Origin: Nemertoderma westbladi
Taxonomy: Eukaryota; Xenacoelomorpha; Nemertodermatida; Nemertodermatidae
Direction: 5' to 3'
DNA length: 64,000 nucleotides
NCBI GenBank assembly: GCA_032718475.1
Contig: JAUCBJ010007311.1
Coordinates: 1 to 64,000 of the forward strand
Shown here: positions 39,801-49,200 of the stretch, one piece after another
Position numbering within the stretch: the first letter of the stretch is position 1
Layout: the number at the start of each line of letters is the position of its first letter
Program-made: the position numbers and the translations under genes
The notes under the pieces: model-generated
What the model was told of the DNA's origin: nothing
The model's database searches: none
Seen by the model: the letters and a program-made list of their open reading frames with translations, nothing else

Positions 39801-42800
39801 GGGATGATAGTTACGTCTACGGGCGGGGAAACAAACTGAGTGGGATGAGAAAATAGTTACATCTAAGGGCGGGGAAACAAATTGAGTGGGATGAGAAAAT
39901 AGTTACGTCTAAGGGCGGGAAAACAAACTGAGTGGGATGAGAAATTAGTTACGTCTAAGGGCGGGGAAACAAATTGAGTGGGATGAGGAAATAGTTACGT
40001 CTAAGGGCGGAGAAACAAACTGAGTGGGATGAGAAAATAGTTACGTCTAAGGGCTGGGAAACAAACTGAGTGGGATGAGAAAATAGGTACGTCTAAAGGC
40101 GGGGAAACAAACTGAGTGGGATGAGAAAATAGTTACGTCTAAGGGCGAGGAAACAAATTGAGTGGGTTGAGAAAATAGTTACGTCTAAGGGCGAGGAAAC
40201 AAATTGAGTGGGATGAGAAAATAGTTACGTCTACGGGCGGGGAAACAAACTGAGTGGGATGAGAAAATAGTTACGTCTAAGGGCGGGGAAACAAACTGAG
40301 TGGGATGAGAAAATAGTTACGTCTAAGGGCGAGGAAACAAATTGAGTGGGATGAGAAAATAGTTACGTCTAAGGGCGGGAAAACTAACTGGGTGGGATGA
40401 GAAAATAGTTACGTCTAAGGGCGGGGAAACAATCTGAGTGGGATGAGAAAATAGTTACGTCTAAGGGCGAGGAAACAAATTGAGTGGGATGAGAAAATAG
40501 TTACGTCTACGGGCGGGGAAACAAACTGAGTGGGATGAGAAAATAGTTACGTCTAAGGGCGGGGAAACAAATTGAGTGGGATGAGAAAATAGTTACGTCT
40601 AAGGGCGGGAAAACAAACTGAGTGGGATGAGAAAATAGTTACGTCTAAGGGCGGGGAAACAAATTGAGTGGGATGAGGAAATAGTTACGTCTAAGGGCGG
40701 GGAAACAAACTGAGTGGGATGAGAAAATAGTTACGTCTAAGGGCGGGAAAACAAACTGAGTGGGATGAGAAAATAGGTACGTCTAAGGGCGAGGAAACAA
40801 ACTGAGTGGGATGAGAAAATAGTTACGTCTAAGGGCGGGAAAACAAACTGAGTGGGATGAGAAAATAGGTACGTCTAAGGGCGGGAAAACAAACTGAGTG
40901 GGATGAGAAAATAGGTACGTCTAAGGGCTGGGAAACAAACTGAGTGGGATGAGAAAATAGTTACGTCTAAGGGCGAGGAAACAAATTGAGTGGGATGAGA
41001 AAATAGTTACGTCTAAGGGCGAGGAAACAAATTGAGTGGGATGAGAAAATAGTTACGTTTACGGGCGGGGAAACAAACTGAGTGGGATGAGAAAATAGTT
41101 ACGTCTAAGGGCGAGGAAACAAACTGAGTGGGATGAGAAAATAGTTACGTCTAAGGGCGAGGAAACAAATTGAGTGGGATGAGAAAATAGTTACGTCTAC
41201 GGGCGGGGAAACAAACTGAGTGGGATGAGAAAATAGTTACGTCTAAGGGCGGGGAAACAAATTGAGTGGGATGAGAAAATAGTTACGTCTAAGGGCGGGA
41301 AAACAAACTGAGTGGGATGTGAAAATAGTTACGTCTAAGGGCCGGGAAACAAATTGAGTGGGATGAGGAAATAGTTACGTCTAAGGGCGGGGAAACAAAC
41401 TGAGTGGGATGAGAAAATAGTTACGTCTAAGGGCTGGGAAACAAACTGAGTGGGATGAGAAAATAGGTACGTCTAAAGGCGGGGAAACAAACTGAGTGGG
41501 ATGAGAAAATAGTTACGTCTAAGGGCGAGGAAACAAATTGAGTGGGTTGAGAAAATAGTTACGTCTAAGGGCGAGGAAACAAATTGAGTGGGATGAGAAA
41601 ATAGTTACGTCTACGGGCGGCGAAACAAACTGAGTGGGATGAGAAAATAGTTACGTCTAAGGGCGGGGAAACAAACTGAGTGGGATGAGAAAATAGTTAC
41701 GTCTAAGGGCGAGGAAACAAATTGAGTGGGATGAGAAAATAGTTACGTCTAAGGGCGGGAAAACAAACTGGGTGGGATGAGAAAATAGTTACGTCTAAGG
41801 GCGGGGAAACAATCTGAGTGGGATGAGAAAATAGTTACGTCTAAGGGCGAGGAAACAAATTGAGTGGGATGAGAAAATAGTTACGTCTACGGGCGGGGAA
41901 ACAAACTGAGTGGGATGAGAAAATAGTTACGTCTAAGGGCGGGGAAACAAATTGAGTGGGATGAGAAAATAGTTACGTCTAAGGGCGGGAAAACAAACTG
42001 AGTGGGATGAGAAAATAGTTACGTCTAAGGGCGGGGAAACAAATTGAGTGGGATGAGGAAATAGTTACGTCTAAGGGCGGGGAAACAAACTGAGTGGGAT
42101 GAGAAAATAGTTACGTCTAAGGGCGAGGAAACAAACTGAGTGGGATGAGAAAATAGTTACGTCTAAGGGCGGGGAAACAAATTGAGTGGGAGGAGAAAAT
42201 AGTTACGTCTAAGGGCGGGAAAACAAACTGAGTGGGATGAGAAAATAGTTACGTCTAAGGGCGAGGAAACAAACTGAGTGGGATGAGGAAATAGTTACGT
42301 CTAAGGGCGGGGAAACAAACTGAGTGGGATGAGAAAATAGTTACGTCTAAGGGCGAGGAAACAAATTGAGTGGGATGAGAAAATAGTTACGTCTCCCGGC
42401 GGGGAAACAAACTGAGTGGGATGAGAAAATAGTTACGTCTAAGGGCGGGGAAACAAACTGAGTGGGATGAGAAAATAGTTACGTCTAAGGGCTGGGAAAC
42501 AAATTGAGTGGGATGAGAAAATAGTTACGTCTAAGGGCTGGGAAACAAACTGAGTGGGATGAGAAAATAGGTACCTCTAAGGGCGGGGAAACAAACTGAG
42601 TGGGATGAGAAAATAGGTACGTCTAAGGGCTGGGAAACAAACTGAGTGGGATGAGAAAATAGTTACGTCTAAAGGCGGGGAAACAAACTGAGTGGGATGA
42701 GAAAATAGTTACGTCTAAGGGCTGGGAAACAAACTGAGTGGGATGAGAAAATAGGTACGTCTAAGGGCGGGGAAACAAACTGAGTGGGATGAGAAAATAG

Positions 42801-44221
42801 TTACGTCTAAAGGCGGGGAAACAAACTGAGTGGGATGAGAAAATAGGTACGTCTAAGGGCGGGGAAACAAACTGAGTGGGATGAGAAAATAGTTACGTCT
42901 AAAGGCGGGGAAACAAACTGAGTGGGATGAGAAAATAGTTACGTCTAAAGGCGGGGAAACAAACTGAGTGGGATGAGAAAATAGGTACGTCTAAGGGCTG
43001 GGAAACAAACTGAGTGGGATGAGAAAATAGGTACGTCTAAGGGCGAGGAAACAAATTGAGTGGGATAGGAAATAGTTACGTCTAAGGGCTGGGAAACAAA
43101 CTGAGTGGGATGAGAAAATAGGTACGTCTAAGGGCGGGGAAACAAACTGAGTGGGATGAGAAAATAGGTACGTCTAAGGGCTGGGAAACAAACTGAATGG
43201 GATGAGAATATAGGTACGTCTAAGGGCTGGGAAACAAACTGAGTGGGATGAGAAAATAGGTACGTCTAAAGGCGGGGAAACAAACTGAGTGGGATGAGAA
43301 AATAGTTACGTCTAAAGGCGGGGAAACAAACTGAGTGGGATGAGAAAATAGTTACGTCTAAGGGCTGGGAAACAAATTGAGTGGGATGAGAAAATAGTTA
43401 CGTCTAAGGGCTGGGAAACAAACTGAGTGGGATGAGAAAATAGGTACGTCTAAGGGCGGGGAAACAAACTGAGTGGGATGAGAAAATAGTTACGTCTAAG
43501 GGCGGGGAAACAAATTGAGTGGATGAGAAAATAGGTACGTCTAAGGGCTGGGAAACAAACTGAGTGGGATGAGAAAATAGGTACGTCTAAGGGCGGGGAA
43601 ACAAACTGAGTGGGATGAGAAAATAGGTACGTCTAAGGGCGGGGAAACAAACTGAGTGGGATGAGAAAATAGGTACGTCTAAGGGCGGGAAACAAACTGA
43701 GTGGGATGAGAAAATAGGTACGTCTAAGGGCGGGGAAACAAACTGAGTGGGATGAGAAAATAGGTACGTCTAAGGGCTGGGAAACAAACTGAATGGGATG
43801 AGAAAATAGGTACGTCTAAGGGCTGGGAAACAAACTGAATGGGATGAGAAAATAGTTACGTCTAAGGGCGGGGAAACAAACTGAGTGGGATGAGAAAATA
43901 GTTACGTCTAAGGGCTGGGAAACAAACTGAATGGGATGAGAAAATAGGTACGTCTAAGGGCTGGGAAACAAACTGAGTGGGATGAGAAAATAGGTACGTC
44001 TAAGGGCGGGGAAACAAACTGAGTGGGATGAGAAAATAGGTACGTCTAAGGGCTGGGAAACAAACTGAATGGGATGAGAAAATAGTTACGTCTAAGGGCT
44101 GAAGGGCTGGGAAAACTGGACAATTTGGTAGGTAATCGTGTTGGTTATAAATTGAGAATAAAATTGATATGTAAATGGCTGAGTCACATTAAAGGCAACA
44201 TTTATTAATAAATACCCTTAT

Positions 44222-44375
44222 AATCACCAATAATATTACATAACGTACAGAATAAATACTAAATAATCACCAATAATATTACATAACGTACAGAATAAAT
44301 ACTAAATAATCACCAATAATATTACATAACGTACATAATAAATAATAAATAATCACCAATAATATTACATAACGT
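44222..44375. repeat. 43-bp tandem repeat, about 3.6 copies
   Basis: AATCACCAATAATATTACAT begins at 44222, 44265, 44308 and 44351, a strict 43-bp period. The unit is AT-rich and nearly identical between copies. It is unrelated in sequence to the 46-bp satellite that ends about 100 bp to its left; the bases between are AT-rich and show no feature. Confidence 0.95.
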
Positions 44376-44558
44376 GGAACCTTCCCGCTGCACAGCAACT
44401 ATTTTTGAATATTATTGATTCCCAATTCCCAAGTTACAATCCTAAAGCTGTTAAATTCACTTAAGTAAAACATTTCTATTGAAGAACTACTTGTTTTTTT
44501 TTACATGTTATGTGGATGCGAGGCAATAGAGTTAACAGTCTGACTGACTGATTAAATA

Positions 44559-44681
44559 TAGACTGTTTTATAGACTGCTTTATAGACTGTTTTATAGACT
44601 GCTTTATAGACTGTTTTATAGACTGTTTTATAGACTGTTTTATAGACTGTTTTATAGACTGTTTTATAGACTTGTTTCAGA
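44559..44681. repeat. 12-bp minisatellite TAGACTGTTTTA, left block
   Basis: About ten copies of TAGACTGTTTTA, some with TAGACTGCTTTA, decaying after about 44671. The same unit in the same orientation resumes at 45854, so the array looks interrupted by the element at 44690-45853. Confidence 0.93.
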
Positions 44682-44696
44682 GACTGTTTGGATCTA

Positions 44697-44741
44697 GGAC
44701 ACTTCCCCCCCGGACACTTCCCCCCCGGACACTTCCCCCCC
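44697..44741 (+). repeat. 15-bp minisatellite GGACACTTCCCCCCC, 3 copies (left terminus)
   Basis: GGAC begins at 44697, 44712 and 44727. This is the inverted partner of the array at 45698-45846. Confidence 0.95.
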
Positions 44742-44918
44742 AGTTAAAGTGTTAAAATTAATCTGGGTGCATCAAAGCAATAATAAACAAAAGTTAAAGA
44801 TGGTTACAGGACATGTTGTATCTAGACAAGTTTTTTCAAAATTATAAAAGAAACATTTTTATAGTCAAATTTTGTTTGTTTTTCTTTTAATTCCTTTAAT
44901 TCTTTTAATTTCTTTTAA

Positions 44919-45024
44919 TTGGGGGCTGCCGCCCCCAAACCCCTGCTTCTTTTGTTGGGGGCTACCGCCCCCAAACCCCCGCTTCTTTTCTTGGGGGCAG
45001 CCGCCCCCAAACCCCGGCATTTCC
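44919..45024. repeat. 36-bp repeat, 3 copies, each with a GC-rich hairpin
   Basis: TTGGGGGC starts at 44919, 44955 and 44991. Each unit contains GGGGGC-NN-CCGCCCCC, a strong short hairpin, followed by AAACCCC and a CTTCTTTT tract. Upstream lies a loosely 10-bp periodic TTCTTTTAAT stretch (about 44878-44918). Both strands are open through it, which produces short spurious proline/glycine-rich frames. It lies inside the candidate transposon. Confidence 0.92.
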
Positions 45025-45697
45025 CTGAGTGCCCGTGGTGAGAGACTTAAGACCACTTTACAATAATTAATTCATGTTTGTATCATCAGATAATAAATTG
45101 ACTAAGCCTAAAGTAGGAGCTGTATTGAATGTTAACCAATTTAATATATAAATTACTACAATATTATACAATTCAACAAAATCCTATTAAAAATTTTGCA
45201 AGTAACCAGGAAATTTAATATGTAGTGTGTATAATATCTATATAGTATGTATAGTAGTAATATGTATATCAATATGTAATGCTGAACACAGAATACAGGT
45301 CGACGCATGTTGATTTTACCCTGGAGAGGTATAATTTTGATTGCAACAATAATATTCATCCCCATCTGCTACAATTTGAAGAAGACTATTACATAATAAT
45401 ACCTATAATTAAAACAATTAATTATTATAATTCTATAGTTAATAAAAACAGTATATCATTCCGGAGATGGAATTTATAGGTCATCTAATATAATTAATTG
45501 TTTAAAGATTAGCAAACAATACGATGTAATTGCATTGATAAAACCCATAAATAAAACTTGGATATAAAATGTAAAATCGGGATGCAAAAGATAACTTTCT
45601 GAGCTACGAAAGGAAAATTTGATACAACTTATCTGGATACAAGCGATCCGTTTACCTTACAAAATGAAAAATACGAATGTGCGAAGTTAAGAACAGT
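45025..45697. other. AT-rich interior of the candidate element, no gene seen
   Basis: This is an AT-rich stretch. Two short open frames near 45156-45479 overlap on opposite strands, are rich in Ile/Tyr/Asn and look like chance frames. I see no transposase motif or exon-like segment. Confidence 0.6.
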
Positions 45698-45846
45698 CGG
45701 GGGGGAAGTGTCCGCGGGGGGGAAGTGTCCGTGGGGGGGAAGTGTCTGGGGGGGAAGTGTCTGGGGGGGAAGTGTCCGGGGGGGAAGTGTCCTACTTGAG
45801 CGGGGGGGAACTGTCCGGGGGGGAAGTGTCCGGGGGGGAAGTGTCC
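45698..45846 (-). repeat. 15-bp minisatellite, about 9 copies, inverted relative to 44697-44741
   Basis: On the plus strand the unit is GGGGGGGAAGTGTCC, the reverse complement of the left-hand unit. Spacing is mainly 15 bp with a few longer gaps, and one unit has AACTGTCC. Confidence 0.94.
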
Positions 45847-45853
45847 GAACACC

Positions 45854-45911
45854 GACTGTTTTATAGACTGTATTATAGACTGTTTTATAGACTGTTTTAT
45901 AGACTATTTTC
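45854..45911. repeat. 12-bp minisatellite TAGACTGTTTTA, right block
   Basis: About 4.8 copies in the same orientation as 44559-44681. On the minus strand each complete junction contains TATAAA, a known variant poly(A) hexamer, about 125-180 bp beyond the carbonic anhydrase stop codon. No AATAAA is seen on that strand within about 500 bp of the stop, so this array could supply the 3' processing signal; that is a guess. Confidence 0.9.
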
Positions 45912-46033
45912 TGTAGAGTTGTTGACTGTTTTCTGTAGAGAGAGACTATTTTCTGTTAACATCTAAATTTTAAAGCATTGAAGCTCATGTTAAAGCTAAA
46001 CCGCAGACAGTTTCCATGGAATCGCGTTATAAG

Positions 46034-46250
46034 TTATTCGGGTTTTCCATCAGCGCAACTCTTTTCTATTTTTCTTCCGAACACCTCCTGTAATGGACGG
46101 ACATTACCGCTTATATGATGAGGGTGGTCTCCTCCTGTAGTTAGCTCCCTCAGATCGGCTAGCTGCTGACTCCCGATATGGCGAGGCTTTGCGAGCACGG
46201 TCCAAACCACCACCTCGTTAAAACCAGGAGTTGTTAGACCTCCATTGTAC
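46034..46250 (-). CDS. Carbonic anhydrase terminal exon 4 (residues 199-270)
   Basis: After acceptor CATTCCAG the exon completes Arg199 and reads YNGGLTTPGFNEVVVWTVL, then HIGSQQLADLREL, GNVRPLQEVFGRKIE, KSCADGKPE and TAA at 46036-46034. The LTTP block, the following VVVW and the N-x-RP-x-Q block are the C-terminal signatures of alpha-carbonic anhydrases. The second residue after TTP is Gly-Phe rather than the common Pro-Cys. There is no GPI-anchor-like hydrophobic tail, so a soluble secreted enzyme is expected. Confidence 0.94.
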
Positions 46251-49200
46251 CTGGAATGGCGATTAAATGTGTTGTTATAGATAGGAGCATTGCATTTGTA
46301 TTGGGTGAGTTAAGGGTAGATAAAGTACCATCATAGTAAAATAGTACCAAGTACCATCATATAACCATACAAATGGCGGGGGTAGCTCATTTTGTTGAGT
46401 GCCGGGCCTGCAATCTAATGGTTACAGGTTCAGCCCCGCCAGTGTCCACTCAGCCTTTCATCCACTGGGGTCGATAAAATGAGTACCAGTTAAATAACTG
46501 GGAGCAAATCTTGGGATAGGAGGAGCGCCCGCCCCTACCCTCGGGTAGCAGGTAGGAGTAGCGCCCTCTCCTACCCTCGGGTAGCAGATAGTAGTAGCGC
46601 CCACCCTTACCTTAGTGTAGCAGATAGGAGTAGCGACACCCCTAAATTCGGGTAGAAGATAGGAGTAGCGCCCACCCCTACCATCGGGTAGCAGATAGGA
46701 GTAGCGCCCATCCTTACCTTCGGGTATCAGATAGGAGTAGCACCCACCCTTACCTTAGGGTAGCAGATAGGAGAAGCGAACCCCCTACCTTCGGGTAGCA
46801 GATAGGAGTAGCGCCCACCCCTACCTTCGGGTATCAGATAGGAGTAGCGCCCACCCCTACCTTCGGGTAGCAGATAGGAGTAGCGCCCACCCCTACCTTC
46901 GGGTATCAGATAGGAGTAGCGCCCATCCATACCTTCGGGAAGCAGATAGGAGTAGTGCCCACCCCTACCTTCGGGTATCAGATAGGAGTAGCGGCCACCC
47001 CTACCTTCGGGTAGCAGATAGGAGTAGCGCCCACCCCTACCTTCGGGTAGCAGATAGGAGTAGTGCCCACCCCTACCTTCGGGTAGCAGATAGGAGTAGT
47101 GCCCACCCATACCTTATGGTAGCAGAAGTTCCCAGGAATGTTAAGAATGCATGCTGATCCACTCCATCAGTAGCTGCTTGTAGATTGTGGTAGAAATTTT
47201 CCACCTCCTCTACAGGAGCAACACTAGTTGGAGAGTAGCACACAATCAGAACCACCTTAGGAAACTTCTTAGCCAGTCTTCCAGAACATGAAAAGTGGCA
47301 ACGGATGATGCGGTTAGAGATTTGGTCTATTTTGTCCAATGCTGCATGTGCAGTTCGGGTATCAGATAGGAGTAGCGCTCACCCTACCTTCGGGTAGCAG
47401 AAAGGAGTACCACCCACTCTTACCTTAGGGTAGCAGATAGGAGTAGCGATCCCCCTACCTTCGGGTAGCAGATAGGAGTAGCGATCCCCCTACCTTCAGG
47501 TATCAGATAGGAGTACCACCCACCCTTACCTTAGGGTAGCAGATAGGAGTAGCGATCCCCCTACCTTCGGGTATCAGATAGGAGTAGCGCCCATCCCTAC
47601 CTTCGGGTAGCAGATAGGAGTAGCGATCCCCCTACCTTCGGGTATCAGATAGGAGTAGCGCCCACCCCTACCTTCGGGTATCAGATAGGAGTAGCGCTCA
47701 CCCTACCTTCAGGTATCAGATAGGAGTACCACCCACCCTTACCTTAGGGTAGCAGATAGGAGTAGCGATCCCCCTACCTTCGGGTATCAGATAGGAGTAG
47801 CGCCCATCCCTACCTTCGGGTAGCAGATAGGAGTAGCGATCCCCCTACCTTCGGGTATCAGATAGGAGTAGCGCCCACCCCTACCTTCAGGTATCAGATA
47901 GGAGTACCACCCACCCTTACCTTAGGGTAGCAGATAGGAGTAGCGATCCCCCTACCTTCGGGTATCAGATAGGAGTAGCGCCCACCCCTACCTTCGGGTA
48001 GCAGATAGGAGTAGCGCCCACCCTACCTTCGGGTAGCAGATAGGAGTAGCGCCCATCCCTACCTTCGGGTATCAGATAGGAGTAGCGCCCACCGCTACCT
48101 TTGGGTAGCAGATAGGAGTAGCGCCCACCGCTACCTTTGGGTAGCAGATAGGAGTAGCGCCCACCCCTACCTTCGGGTAGCAGATAGGAGTAGCGCCCAC
48201 CCCTACCTTCGGGTATCAGATAGGAGTAGCGCTCACCCTACCTTCGGGTAGCAGATAGGAGTAGCGCCCATCCCTACCTTCGGGTATCAGATAGGAGTAG
48301 CGCCCACCGCTACCTTTGGGTAGCAGATAGGAGTAGCGCCCACCGCTACCTTTGGGTAGCAGATAGGAGTAGCGCCCACCCCTACCTTCGGGTAGCAGAT
48401 AGGAGTAGCGCCCACCCCTACCTTCGGGTATCAGATAGGAGTAGCGCTCACCCTACCTTCGGGTAGCAGATAGGAGTACCACCCACCCTTACCTTAGGGT
48501 AGCAGATAGGAGTAGCGATCCCCCTACCTTCGGGTAGCAGATAGGAGTAGCGATCCCCCTACCTTCAGGTATCAGATAGGAGTAGCGCCCCTCCCTACCT
48601 TCGGGTAGCAGATAGGAGTAGCGCCTACCCCTACCTTATGGTAGCAGATAGGAGTAGAGATCCCCCTACCTTCGGGTATCAGATAGGAGTACCACCCACC
48701 CTTACCTTAGGGTAGCAGATAGGAGTAGCGATCCCCCTACCTTCGGGTATCAGAAAGGAGTAGCGCCCATCCCTACCTTCGGGTAGCAGATAGGAGTAGC
48801 GCCCCTCCCTACCTTCGGGTAGCAGATAGGAGTGGCGCCTACCCCTACCTTATGGTAGCAGATAGGAGTAGAGATCCCCCTACCTTCAAGTAGCAGATAG
48901 GAGTAGCACCCACCCTACCTTCGGGTAGCAGATAGGAGTAGCGCCCACCCCTACCTTCGGGTATCAGATAGGAGTAGCGCCCACCCATACCTTATGGTAG
49001 CAGATAGGAGTAGCGATCCCCCTAGATAGGAGTAGCGCCCATCCCTACCTTCGGGTGCAGATAGGAGTAGCGCCCACCCCTACCTTCGGGTAGCAGATAG
49101 GAGTAGCGCCAACCCCTACCTTCGGGGAGCAGATAGAAGTAGCGCCCATCCCTAACTTCGGGTAGCAGATAGGAGTAGCGCCCACCCTACCTTCGGGTAG

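Larger units (their letters stand above)
1..44118. repeat. 46-bp satellite array (about 958 monomers), open at the left edge
   Basis: The sequence repeats every 46 bp from base 1 (CGGGGAAAC at 1, 47 and so on) to a decayed last unit near 44118. The monomer runs from GGGCGGGGAAACAAACTGAG through TGGGATGAGAAAATAGG to TACGTCTAA. Recurrent point variants include AATAGG/AATAGT before TACG, AGAATATAGG, CGAGG, GGCTGGG, GGGAAAAC, and a doubly changed monomer with GGGAAGC and CTGCTTGGG. Length variants are 49 bp (GGGATGCTGGG), 47 bp (eight A's after GGGG), 45 bp (AATGGATGAG) and a 30-bp monomer with 16 bp deleted. No long open frame crosses it, because 46 is not divisible by 3 and the unit holds TAG and TGA. 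There are no unique spacers. Possible roles (centromeric, heterochromatic or subtelomeric) cannot be told from sequence. I see no gene in the array. Confidence 0.99.
44690..45853. mobile_element. Candidate non-autonomous DNA element with minisatellite inverted termini and 8-bp flanking repeat
   Basis: The left end reads GGATCTAGGACACTTCCC and the right end, read on the minus strand, GGTGTTCGGACACTTCCC. Both continue into 15-bp GGACACTTCCCCCCC tandem arrays, three copies on the left and about nine on the right in inverted orientation. GACTGTTT lies directly outside both ends (44682-44689 and 45854-45861), which would be an 8-bp target duplication as in hAT- or P-type elements. However GACTGTTT is also part of the surrounding 12-bp repeat, so it could simply be the interrupted host array. 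The interior is AT-rich, has a three-copy 36-bp hairpin repeat and no transposase frame. Ends made of tandem repeats recall Foldback-type elements. This is an inference from structure. Confidence 0.55.

Noticed and set aside
1-44118. CRISPR array
   Set aside because: Monomers abut with no unique spacers, the array is 44 kb and the context is eukaryotic.
1-44118. Telomeric or subtelomeric TTAGGG-type repeat (CTAAGGG occurs in each unit)
   Set aside because: The short match is one part of a 46-bp unit; there is no run of hexamers.
44872-45066. Opposed small proline/glycine-rich proteins
   Set aside because: Produced by the 36-bp hairpin repeat on both strands.
46375-46440. Functional tRNA gene
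   Set aside because: The acceptor stem pairs, but the box sequences are imperfect, the anticodon loop is unclear and the downstream SINE domain follows.
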